Below, one piece after another: positions 11,126 to 21,982 of a stretch of 64,000 nucleotides of DNA. The notes under the pieces were generated by a model. It was not told the DNA's origin. It did no database searches and saw only the letters and a list, made by a program, of their open reading frames with translations. Made by a program: the position numbers and the translations under genes. The DNA comes from Apiotrichum sp. Y4204 (lineage: Eukaryota > Basidiomycota > Tremellomycetes > Trichosporonales > Trichosporonaceae), in contig JAMYHL010000031.1 in the NCBI GenBank assembly GCA_025531455.1, positions 248,001-312,000 on the forward strand. Reading direction: 5' to 3'. Each line of letters opens with the position of its first letter. Within the stretch, counting starts at the first letter, position 1.

Positions 11126-13719
11126 ATGGGCATCGTCGGCCTCCTGCCCCTCCTCAAGGAGATCCAGGTCGCCCGCAACATTGCAGATTTCAAGGGCAAA
11201 CGGTATGTTTCTGTCACGCGTCCGAGTCAACCGGTTTGCACGCGTCGCGTCGCCACCAGCCTCCAACTCAACCAGCGCTCAACTTGAATCCCATGCTTGT
11301 TACTAACATCTTTTAGTCTCGCCGTCGATGCGTATGTGTGGCTTCACAAGGGTGCATTCGGATGCGCAGAGGACCTCGTCAAGGGCAAGAAAACGACGCG
11401 GTTTGTCGATTACGCAATGTATCGCATCCGGATGTTGAGATACCATGGTATCACCCCATTTGTCGTGTTTGACGGTGGGCCGCTACCGGCGAAGCGGGTG
11501 ACTGAAGACGCGCGTGAAAAGTGAGTGTTTGAACAATCTATGTGAAAGTTGCAGATGTCGCTGACCTCAGATCACGCGCGGACAACCTCGCCCGTGCACA
11601 AGTGTTCGAGGCGCAAGGAAGGTGGAAGGAGGCTCGCGATTGCTACACCAAGTGTCTGGATATCAGTCCGGAAATGGCATATCAGCTCATCAAGGTTCGG
11701 ACAAGTGTAGTGAAACGATGCTGACCAACAGGCACTGCGAGCTGAAGGCGTCGACTACATTGTCGCGCCATACGAGGCCGATGCGCAATTGTGTTTTCTG
11801 GAGCGGGAAGGGTTCGTCGACGGCATCATTACTGAAGACTCTGATCTGCTCGTGTTTGGCTGCAAGACGGTCATCTTCAAGCTTGACAAGGATGGGTCAT
11901 GTGTCTCAATCGACAGGTCGCGTTTCGCAACCCTTCGCGACCTACCCATGCATGGATGGACTGATCTGCAGTTTCGGCGAATGGCTGTGGGTGAAGGTGC
12001 AATGAACTAAGCTTACTTGTGCAGATGCTTTCTGGATGTGACTACCTTCCATCCATTCCTGGCATTGGTCTCAAGAAGGCACATCGCATGCTTCGCAGGT
12101 ACAAGACAGTTGAGAAGGTGAGTTACAAGCTCCAGCCCCCTAACTCACGTCAGCTCTTGCAAGGTATCCGCCTCGAGGGCACACATACTATCCCACCGAA
12201 CTATCTCGAAGCCTTTCAGCAAGCAGAACTTGCATTTGTGCACCAGCGTGTCTTCTGCCCGGAAGAGCGATGTCTCGTGCCGCTCACCCCGTTTCCCCCA
12301 AAGGGACTCGCAGCAGATGACGAGAAGTGGATTGGAGTGAATGTTAGTGTCGAAGAGGCGCGTGGAATGGCGTCGGGTGAGCTCCATCCCGAAACTCGCA
12401 AGCCGATCAACGATCTGTGGCCCGACTTTCAGCCGTCGCCCAAGGCTGGCTCGTCCAAGCCCGGCCAGTCCTCCAAGCCCGCAGGGTTATCTGCGCCAGG
12501 CAAGAGGGGAACTTTGGATACCTTCTTCACGCGAGTAAAGAGGACCAAATCGACACCGGCCGTCCAGCCAGTCGGAGAAATGACGTCTGGCGTCAAGCGT
12601 CTTTCCGATCTATCCTCGGGTCTTGGTCGCTACCACTCCGAGCCTACGCCACCACCGACCACCGCACCCAAGCTAAGCAAGTTCTTTAGCAAAGGCAAAG
12701 GCAAGGAGCCAGCGCCCCTTTCCGAGACCCAAGAAACTCAGTTCTCTTTGCATTGGGAAGAGTCAGACGCCGTCCCGACCCAGGTCGACAGAGAATCGAC
12801 CCGATCGCCATCGCCAGTCCCCGTCTTATCATCACCAATTCGCGTGGGATCCCTCTCTCCGGCGGTATCCGCTACCCCAAGAATGCTTGCCCAGACGCCT
12901 TCTCGCTCATCGCCGATACGTGCAGAGCGCAATCCCTTCTCCTCCCCATTCTCCCATGTGTCCTCTCCACCCACAGCTACACCACCAGACAGTCTCGACC
13001 GAGCTCTGGATGCTCGGTTCTCTGACCTAGATGCCGCCACGACGCGTCCGGAGCCATCTTCACCCACACCCTCTCGTGTACTCGTTGCCGCTTCCTCGAC
13101 GGAAATTCTCGCTTCTACGCCCCGAGGTTACACGCACATATCGACATCACAAATGGCGACCGTTGCGAGCTCGCCCTCGATAACCCCCATCCAGAAGGGC
13201 AGTATGCGTCGTTTATCGTCGATTCTGGTACCCGATTCATCGCCGTCGATGAACACAGCCGCCCCGACAGTTGCCACCAAGAGCTCATCTGACTCGATAA
13301 TGGACGATGACATAGTGACGCCTCCTGCTGACAATGTCCCGCGGCGCGCGCTCAAGAAGCGGCTTCGCGAAGCTGAGGATGATGATCCTGTTGGGAAGGC
13401 GAAGGCTCGCGTGGTGTCGGAAAGCTGGTCCACGCGCTGGAGCCTCGGCAGCCAAACATCATCCCCTGCACCGGGAAACAGGCGCCAGTCTGCTCCTATC
13501 AGTTCCGGTGGCCGCGCCCTTACCAACAAGAAGACCGTTCAATCTGGCCTCTTCAGGCCCCTGTCATATTCCGACCTTCCCAAGTCCCAGCCTCAGCACT
13601 CGTCTCCTCACATTACTCCCAAGGCCGCCCCAGCACCTAAAGCTGTGCCCGCCTCTGCTTCCCAACCCCATGGCCTATCCCTGTCCGCGCTCGAACGCTT
13701 CCGCTACGCTCGCCGATGA
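11126..13719 (+). CDS. EXO1: Exonuclease 1 (XPG/Rad2 family)
   Basis: Six exons (11126-11202, 11317-11520, 11571-11694, 11732-11986, 12025-12117, 12154-13719) give 772 residues. The nuclease core is complete: [10 protein letters not shown], the [10 protein letters not shown] helix with metal-binding Asp30, [30 protein letters not shown], and [13 protein letters not shown] of the helix-two-turn-helix. These are the 5'-3' flap and dsDNA exonuclease residues used in mismatch repair and end resection. From about residue 360 the protein is disordered and Ser/Pro-rich. It holds TLDTFF (about 371-376), a degenerate PCNA-binding box, and KLSKFF (about 424-429), which fits the Mlh1-interacting box S-[RK]-[YF]-[YF]. 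The fifth intron (12118-12153) is 36 nt, a multiple of three and free of stops; if retained it adds 12 residues. Confidence 0.93.
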
Positions 13720-14015
13720 TGCCATGCCTCTTCTTGGACGACACCTTCTTGATACTCCAGCTCATTCATCCATTTCTGTACCCTCGATGTAGCAGTAGCA
13801 TGCCATGAGTTAGGCGACAGAGGTCAGTGGTTGGAGTAAGATGTTAGGACGAGTTAGTAACTGTCAGTTCACGTTCGGCTTGCATCCAAGTTTATCGTCC
13901 CCTTCTCTGACCCAGGCATAGCACACTGCATCTGCCCTCTACGTAGTTTTGTATATGCGTCGGTATCTGAGTGATGATGGTGTTGGCAGGCAAGTGGGGT
14001 CTCCTCGGTACTGGC

Positions 14016-14869
14016 TTAGTCGTTGCGGTGGGCGGCCTCGAGACGGGCCGTGCGCTCGGCCTGCTTGATGCGCGCCGCCTCCTCAATCTTGGCGAGGTTG
14101 GCACGGCGACGCACAGCCAGGGCGTCAGCCGACTCCTTGGCCATCTGCGCGACGAGCTTCTCGGCCTCGGCGATCGACTCCTTCTCCGTCACCGAGAGCG
14201 AGTCGAGCGGCACCTCGCGCCACAGGTGCTTGAGCCCACCGCGGATCTTGGGCGTCGGCTGGTTTTTGCGGGGCGGCATCAGCTTGCCTGTGTGGAAAAG
14301 TAGCCGGGGATGTGTGGGTGTTGAGTTTTATCGCGTCGTGACGGTGGTAGAGAGTCCGAAATATAGGGAAGGATGGAAGATTGGGCGATTATGGTTGGGA
14401 GCAGAGGCGGAATAGATGTTATCGTGGTCCAGATGTAGCGAGTCCGCGAAAGGATTCACATGACACGGGACACCGTGGTCGGGGATTCATTCGTCGAGAT
14501 GATTGCGTCAAGTTACGGGCATCGTATCCAGACCGTTGTCGAATCGCGAGTAGGACGACGGACATTGCCGGGTAATTGCAAACAAAATCAAAAAATGGAA
14601 ACCAGAGGAGAAACAGCATCAGCATCGTACAGTATTCCCATCTCGCCGCGCTCAGCCATACTCATGTACTCACCCCTCCAGAACAGCATGCCCCACGCGT
14701 GCCCGCCAACCTTGACCTTGTCGTCGGCCTCGCGGAACTTGAGGTCTGCACGAGTAACCTTGTAAAACGAGTTTTCGGGCCACTTGGCATGGCGCACGAG
14801 CGCGCTCTTCCCGGAATGCGGCAGGAGCGAGAGCAGGTGCGGGAGCTTGTACGCTGCGGGCTTTGACAT
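14016..14869 (-). CDS. Mitochondrial small-subunit ribosomal protein mS34-like
   Basis: Two exons (14869-14674 and 14287-14016) give 155 residues. The N-terminal part has LLSLLPHSG, KWPENSFYKVTRADL and HAWGMLFWRG, the pattern I associate with the MRP-S34 family, and the spliced second exon continues with PRKNQPTPKIRGGLKHLW. The C-terminus is a charged helix rich in Ala, Lys and Glu. The phase-1 junction rebuilds WRGKL exactly. The single intron is 386 nt, far longer than most in this window. The protein should act in the mitochondrial ribosome. The family call rests on motif resemblance and could be another small mitoribosomal protein. Confidence 0.65.
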
Positions 14870-15403
14870 TGTCGCGTGCGCGGTGACCTGAAGGACGTGA
14901 AGAACCGTCGTGACCGGACCGGAAGACCGAAAGAGAGCTGGGAGTGGTTGTGTGGAACAGGAATGGCTGAGCGATTAAAAAGTCGCGCAACGAGCTCGAC
15001 GAGGACAGAGGTCTCGATGAACAGAGGGCGGAGATGGATGGAAAAAAGCGTTCCGGACAATTTAGATAATTTAGAAATATGTATTAGAGAGAAAGCTAAT
15101 AGGTCAGGCACAGACTATTATATATGGGGATAATCTTAATGATCAAATCACGTGATGTGAGCGGAAGGCCCCCGGGCCAAGCATAGCTGTTCGACCGTGG
15201 GAGATTATTGATGTCGGTCCGTTTCTTGGCTGTCCCATTGTGAGGATAAACCTCGAAGTGTTGCCGTTCAACTGTGTGTCGAGCGAGATCTTGTCCTCGG
15301 ATCCCAGTGCTTCACTTCACACACTCTCCATCTCCCATCTCAGCGCGCGCCGTTTCTTGAAGTGTTGCTTGCCACATTCTACACGAGACACACACCGTCA
15401 AGA
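14870..15403. promoter_or_regulatory. Divergent promoter region, mS34-like / JmjC gene
   Basis: These 534 bp separate two head-to-head starts. The middle is AT-rich (around 15060-15140, ATTAGAGAG and TATTATATAT strings) and is followed by a perfect E-box palindrome at 15148-15155. No further gene is visible. Confidence 0.5.
15148..15155. promoter_or_regulatory. E-box palindrome TCACGTGA
   Basis: A perfect 8-bp palindrome with the CACGTG core, lying between two divergent starts. In fungi such sites bind bHLH factors of the Cbf1 type. Function here is inferred from position only. Confidence 0.4.
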
Positions 15404-18400
15404 ATGGAGACGATGGCTGTACACGCGGCCTCGCCGCCACCCGAGCGCACAGCACCGAGCATACAAGACAGCACGGCATCCAGCCCGCGTCGAACCGACA
15501 TGGCAGAGAACGAGCACCGCGCATCCCCACCGCGCTCGCCGTCCGGACCGTCAAAAGCTTCCCGCACCACAGCAAATACTTCCCATCGCGCGTCGCCCCC
15601 CATATCCCCAATTGCAGATCTCGCACCGCTCCCCACCTCGTTTGATCCTGACGCGTCGCCGCCACCGGTGCACACTGTCGCGATTGACGACGAACTCGCA
15701 ATCAAGCCTCGAGAGGAGCCAGAATCTCAGGAAAACCTTCTGTCGTCTGCGAATCCAGAGGATCTGGTAGATCCTGTTGCTGAGCCGCTCGACGAGGAGA
15801 TGCAGGTCGATCCACCGCCACTTGAGATGCAGGAGGCCATCCAGGCGATCAACTACTTTTATGGGGGAGAGGAGAGCCGCGCCTCATCACCCCTGTCTCC
15901 TCCGCCGCCGCTTTCTGTCAGCCCGATTGCCGATCTCCCGACAGAGCTCATGGACGAGACCGCCCTGCCGCCTACTACACCTGTGGACGACGAGTCTGCC
16001 GACTCGCCCGCGCACGCACGGAGGAAGAGCGGATCGAAGACGGCTGCCGGGAACGGCAAGCGCGCGTCCTCCGATGACAAGGAGGATGAGAAGAAGAAGA
16101 GGAAAGCCGAGTCGACGCCTGGGCCTGATGGGAAACGTGTAAAGAGTGAGCTTTATAGCTACTCGTTGACCCGGAAGCTAACAAAACAGAACGGAAAGGG
16201 GTGGAAGTGGCACTCGGTGTTCGTGATGGGCCACCACCGCCAAGGACCCAGCCACGTAAGTTGGTTTGTCCAACATTACTGACAATCAGGACAGAAGGCT
16301 GCTACGGACAACCACCTGAGAGAAACGGTCAAGGGGCGGCGATACGAGCTCCAGGTACAGCCCTGTCTGCGGCCACGATACGAGCCCTGGGGCAAGTGTG
16401 TTCAGTGCATTGCCAAGGTTGGAGGCGACTCTTGTCGGTTCAGAGGCTACCGACAGTTCCCGTACGTGTCTCTGATTACACAGCGCTCACCCCAGGCTTG
16501 ACCCAGAGACGAGCAACATCATCGGCAAGGGGACTTTTCCTTCCACAGAGCTCACGGGAGAGATCACACCGCTTCCGCAAAAGTTCAACACTGTTCTCAC
16601 AGAAGAAAACATATCTAAAACTGAGGTGAGCTAGGTGGCACTCCCATGCTGATCTCAGCAAACTGTCGCTCCGATGCTGCTCAACCTGATCACGACAGAG
16701 ATGCGCCACGTCATGACCAACAACGCCATTCGTCGCCCGGTCGACTCGGCGCAGCACCGTGCCGTCTGCGACTTCTGCGCCGGCACTATCTTTGCGGGGT
16801 TCTGGTTCTGCACGAAGTGCGGCCGCGATTATTGCATCTACTGCGAGAGATACGTGTCCGAGTCGACGACCAACCTGCTTGATTCGCCCTGGCCGATTCC
16901 GGACCAGGCAAGAACGCGCTTGCAAAAGTGTAACAGAGGTGACGACTCGGAGCTCCCCCTTAAGAAGATCAAGGGACCCGGGAGTCGCAGAACGTTCCAG
17001 CACAGCAGGAATGACTTTCTGGCGGTTTCCCGCTTCTCTGCAGACGAGCTGCGCGAGAACTGGACGGCGTTGATGAAATTCGTCCTTGAACCCACCGACA
17101 GCGATGCAGAGATTGAAGAACGGATACGATACCTTGGACTGCGCGAGGACGAAACCGAGCTGGCCGCGTTGGTGCGCGAATGGTTCAATTCGCAGAAGGG
17201 CAAGGGGAAAACGAGTCGGGCAGTCTCTGGGCCGCCCATTTCGGACAAGGATCTCGCAGCGCTGTACGACGCGTCCAAGCACCTCCCACGCGTGGCCGAC
17301 CCGGCAGAACTCGAGTCTCTTCCCTTCATGTTTCTTGACGACGATCAGCTGGACGACGATCTCTTCGACCAGCTGTGGGCGCGCGGCGAGCCGATGGTGG
17401 TCGACAATGTGAGCAAAAAGTTCATACTCGACTGGTCGCCCGACGAGTTTATCCGCCGCTTCGGACCCGAACAGTGCTACGTCCTGGACTGCGAGACGGA
17501 AATAGTGTCGCCCATGTCGATCGGTCAGTTCTTTACCAGTCTGAAGGACCCGACTGGGACAGAGGTGTATGTGCCGCCGCCACCACCTCCGAAAGCGACG
17601 CCGCCACCGGATACGCGGAGAGGAAGGCGGCCAAGGCGGCAGGTTGTGCGAGGTGGATCGACGGAGCGGCAGGAGGGTATTGAGGGGACGCCGGGAAGAG
17701 AGATGAGTCCCCAGACGAGGGTACCTGGGAGGCAGGTGACTCCTGGGAAAGAGAAGACGCCGGCCAGAGATAAGAGCCCCGAGAAGGCACCGGCGTCTGT
17801 GGCGAAGAGCCCTGTAAAGGAGGTCACCAGCAAGAAGGACGGAGAGGATGGCAATTTGGAACGCAACGGAGAGGTCCCTCAGGTGAACGGCCACGACTCC
17901 ACACGCGCCAATGGAGAGGAGCAGCCCGCCGCAAACGACACCGGAGGCGCGGCCGCCGAGGTTACTGAAGGCGAAGCGTCGAATGGAACATCAGATACCG
18001 CTGCCAAACGTCCCCGTGGCATCCTGAAGCTCAAGGACTGGCCGGCGACCAACGACTTCTCAGAGGCGTATCCCGACCTGTATGAGGACTTTTGTCGCGC
18101 GGTCCCAGCGCCAGACTACACGCGTCGCGACGGCGTCATGAACTTGTATGCCCACGTATGTCTCCATGGTCCAACGCTCATGCTGACTCTAGTTTCCCAA
18201 GGGTGCCACTCGTCCGGATATCGGCCCCAAAATGTACTGCGCCTTTGAGGGGAAAGAAGGCCCTGGCGGACACGGGTCGACTCGGCTTCACATGGACGTG
18301 GCGGACGCGGTGAACATCATGCTCTATGCGGCGCCGCGCGAAGATGGGTCACCGGGATGTGCGGTGTGGGACCTGTTCCGCGCTGAGGATGCCGACCTCA

Positions 18401-19366
18401 TTCGCGCATTCCTGTCTGAGAAGTTTGCCAGCATGGCGCGGTTCTTCACGGACCCGATTCACTCGCAGATGTTCTACCTCGACAGCGCACTGCGCAAGGA
18501 GCTGTTCGAGTCCAAGGGCGTCAAGAGCTTCCGAGTGTACCAGTATCCGGGGCAGGCGGTGTTTATCCCAGCGGGCTGCGCGCACCAGGTGTGCAACCTT
18601 GCGCCGTGCACCAAAATTGCCCTGGACTTTGTTTCGCCTCGTGAGTTGACAGACCAGCTGGTCGCTAACTCACAGATAATGTGAAGCGATGCCAGAAGCT
18701 TACCCAGGACTTTCGTAAGGAGAACTTTACGAGGGCCTGGAAGGACGATGTTCTGCAACTGTATAACGTCATGTGGTGGGTACAAACTCGTCCAGCATCA
18801 TGTCTGAAGCCAGGTACGCGTGGACCAACGTGCGCGAAACGCGGGAGCGGCGCACCGAAGAGGCGGCCGAGGCGGAGGCTGCGCGAGCTGCAGTGCAGGC
18901 GGACATTACCTCGCTGGCGAGCGGTGCAGGCGGTGCGAGCGCTCTAGGTCTGACGTTGCGTGGCCCACAAACCAGTTCTGTGCGCGATGATCCCGCACCT
19001 TCTCCGCGCGACAGTGATCGGGGGACGCCTGTGCCTACCGCAACGGAGGGCGAGCGCAAGGAGAATGGCGACTCCAAGCGCTCTGGGAAGGACGGTCCGC
19101 CGGCCGAGCTTGTGCGCAAACTCATGGACGCGGCGCTCAGCCGGCAACTGCAGCCGATCCCGATCGAGCCCGTGGACCGCAAGCCAAGTCTCTCCGCCCC
19201 GCGGAGCGAGCGTGCGCCTAGCGAGACCAAATCGGAGCGCACGGAGCGCGACGCGAGCCGCCCGCCGACCTATCGCGAGATGCACGAGCGCGGGCACCTC
19301 CCCCTCGACCGCACGATGGCGGTCATGCGCGCGCAAATGGGCCAGGGAATGGATATGGAGGAGTAA
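15404..19366 (+). CDS. KDM3-type JmjC histone demethylase
   Basis: Eight exons (15404-16145, 16190-16255, 16290-16461, 16496-16625, 16659-18155, 18193-18640, 18676-18775, 18814-19366) give 1,235 residues. A disordered acidic N-terminus ends in a basic stretch near KKKRKAESTPG. Cys-rich modules follow: CVQC with CRFRGY, then CDFCAGTIF..CTKCGRDYCIYC at about 407-432, the zinc arrangement of KDM3/JMJD1 proteins. The JmjC domain begins near FPKGATRPD; LHMDVADAVN supplies the iron ligands His902 and Asp904, and GCAHQVCN the distal His1000. Such enzymes remove methyl groups from H3K9 using Fe(II) and 2-oxoglutarate. A Pro/Thr-rich insert (about 670-820) separates zinc and JmjC modules. The tail is a charged helix. 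All seven introns are 33-44 nt. Substrate specificity is inferred. Confidence 0.88.
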
Positions 19367-20088
19367 GGAGTACGAAATGGGGAAACAAGCACAGCGTCCA
19401 CGACTTACAACTGTACACTATCCAAGCAGTCACTTGACCATTTTATTCTAGTATCGCTCATGCGGATGTACTCATAGGGTTTCTTGTGGGTTTTCTTATT
19501 GATGAAACGCCTCTAGCAAGGTCTTATCTGAGCGAGTTGTGTGACTGGTGCGACTCTGGAACCCACTCGGCACAGGGCATGCTGATAAGGAACCCGGCCC
19601 GGGCGCCCGGTGCAACTTCGCATAATCCCATCTACCCTCTCGGACCACTTGGTGAATGTCCAAAATTGTGGATTGTTGCTACCATGTGTCTGTTTCAGGC
19701 TGTCCCGTCTGGCCATGCTGGTCATTTGTTCTCCACTGTCGACTCGATGTTGAGCACTGTCCACCATGGATCGTAAGATGTCTCTGGGATATTCATAGTA
19801 TTCTGCAAGCGAGGATTGACTTGTAATGAAATTGTTATCGCCGAGACGGCAATTTGGCGCTGATTCAGGCACGGACCCTCTCTCCCCTTTTTGTACCGGC
19901 TGTAGCCGACGAGAAGTGGCGTCGATCCCAAAAAAAGTATGACAACGCAGCAACAACGCACAGAGAGAGACGCGTGCGCTGGCAGGTTGGAACGTTGGAA
20001 CGTTGCAACTGCGAGACAACATCAACAACTCCACAGTCCATCGTCTCTCTCCCTCTATACTCTATCCTCTCCCTATCGTACATCCATA
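19367..20088. other. Intergenic, upstream of the SDR gene
   Basis: 722 bp between the JmjC stop and the SDR start, both on the plus strand. The last 60 bp before the SDR ATG are a CT-rich leader (TCTCTCTCCCTCTATACTC). No convincing coding frame or RNA gene is seen. Confidence 0.45.
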
Positions 20089-21690
20089 ATGGCTGCCCCC
20101 CGCTTCCGTCTCCCCAACAAGGTCTGCATCGTCACCGGCGCCGGATCGTGAGTACCATTTCTATCTCTTATCTCCCAAGCGGGGTCGAACGGCAACGGCA
20201 CTCGTAACCCCGGTGGGGCATCCTGCCGGTTCTGAACCCCTTTCCACTTTGGGCGCCTGTGAATGAACGCGCTGCCATGAACGCGCTGCAATGCTTCTTG
20301 TGGACGCGCGACTACACTTAATGGATGACGGTCGATGGATGGCAGATGATGGATACAGACCAGTGCTGTGTCCATCCACTTTGTGGCCCTCAGTCCGCTG
20401 GCCCCGCAGCACACTCCCCGCCCAGACGCTAACAGTAAGCGGCATCGGCCTCGAGACCTCGCTCCAGTTCGCCTCGGAGGGCGCGCGCGTCGTCCTCTCA
20501 GACGTGAACGAGGCGGCCGTCACTGCCGCCGCCCAGCTCGTCGCGCAGCGCTTCCCCACCAGCGAGGCCATTGCCGTCAAGTGCGACGTCAGCAAGGAGG
20601 CGGACATCAAGGCGCTCGTCGAGGCTGCGGTCGCCCAGTTTGGCCGTCTCGATGTCATGGTGCGTGTGCTTTTATGCTTGGATATGCTCGGTGCTGATGG
20701 CAGTTCAACAACGCGGGCATCATGCACCCCCAGTACGTGGAGGGAATGAGGAATGTGGCGCCGCTGCTTGCCTGTTGCAGACCGGAGGACCGCACCGAGA
20801 AGGGCTCCCACTGAGGAGAGATCGGTGCTCGGTCCCTCTCGTGACGAGCTGTTTGCGCGCGGCTGCATTCCTCGCCTGCTTTTACACACGCTGTGATGAA
20901 TAACTCACCACAACAGGGACGACGACGCGGTTGCCACCGAGGAGAGGATCTGGGACCTCACCCAGGCGATCAACGTCAAGGGCGTCTGGTGGGGATGCAA
21001 GTACGCCGTGCTTGCCATGCGCCAGGTGTGTACATGAGACACGCACAGGGAGGTGATAGATACCAGGAACCTCCTCTCACTATGAGACTCCGCTGACATT
21101 CAGAACAAGGCTGAGCCCGAGAAGGGCCTCAACGTCGGTGGCTCGGTCATCAACGTCGCCTCGTTTGTCGCCAAGCTCGGTGCCGCCACCCCGCAGCTCG
21201 CGTACACCGCCTCGAAGGGTGCCGTCCTCGCCATGACCCGCGAGCTGGCCATGATCCACGCGCGCGAGGGCATCCGCTTCAACTCGCTCTGCCCGTAAGT
21301 GTATCCAGGTGTACATTATCAGAGTTGACCCCCCAGTGGCCCCATCCGCACCCCGCTCCTTATGGACTTCCTCAACACCCCCGAGAAGCTCAACCGCCGC
21401 ATGATCCACAACCCCATGGGCCGCTTCGGCGAGGCCGTCGAGCAGGCCAAGGCTGTCGTCTTCCGTGAGTGTGGGATTAGAGGCTATCGATCTATAAACC
21501 AAGCCTTCATTGTTCCCGCTAACTCACTAGTCGCCTCGGACGACTCGTCGTACGTCAACGGCTCGGACTTTATGGTCGACGGTGGTCTCTCCTCGTGCTA
21601 CGTCGTAAGTGTTGATCGCAGGTCCATCGCTCACACCAGACCGCCGAGGGCGAGCCCAAGATCCCCGGTCCCCAGGGTCTCCTCCAGTAA
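20089..21690 (+). CDS. Short-chain dehydrogenase/reductase (classical SDR)
   Basis: Eight exons (20089-20147, 20440-20659, 20704-20732, 20917-21025, 21104-21294, 21337-21464, 21531-21604, 21640-21690) give 286 residues. Features of a classical SDR are in order: the TGAGSGIG nucleotide loop rebuilt across intron 1, LSDVN after beta-2 (an acidic residue favouring NAD), CDVS, FNNAG, catalytic Ser159, Tyr173 and Lys177 in YTASKG, then GPIRTPL and the SSYVNGSDFMVDGG end. The enzyme oxidises or reduces an alcohol/ketone substrate that the sequence does not reveal. The closing GEPKIPGPQG tail is encoded in a last 51-nt exon. Intron 1 is 292 nt with a TAAG acceptor just after CTAACAG; the third exon is only 29 nt. 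Confidence 0.88.
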
Positions 21691-21841
21691 TTGTTGGTCT
21701 CTGATCAGACTAGAGTGCGGTAGATAGGAGAGACATTTGCATGAGCGAGGTGATGAATGAGATTGTGTATTATTGAGTGCGGTAGGGACAACGAAAGGCG
21801 CGTTTCATTGACCAGTTCTAAAATGCAATGCTATCTATGAT

Positions 21842-21925
21842 ACACGGTACTACGGCACACAGTACACACCATACGCGGTGCACAGTACGCGGTACGCGGT
21901 ACGGACAATACTGTACATGCTGTGG
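21842..21925. repeat. GTAC-rich imperfect repeat tract
   Basis: An 84-bp stretch between the convergent SDR and coiled-coil genes built from CGGTAC, CAGTAC and GTACGCGGTAC elements. The self-complementary GTAC cores make it dyad-rich. No function is known. Confidence 0.5.
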
Positions 21926-21982
21926 GTGAACAAACGGATGAAGAATGGTATCGCAAATGAAGGGAATAGTGAACAAAAGTGA

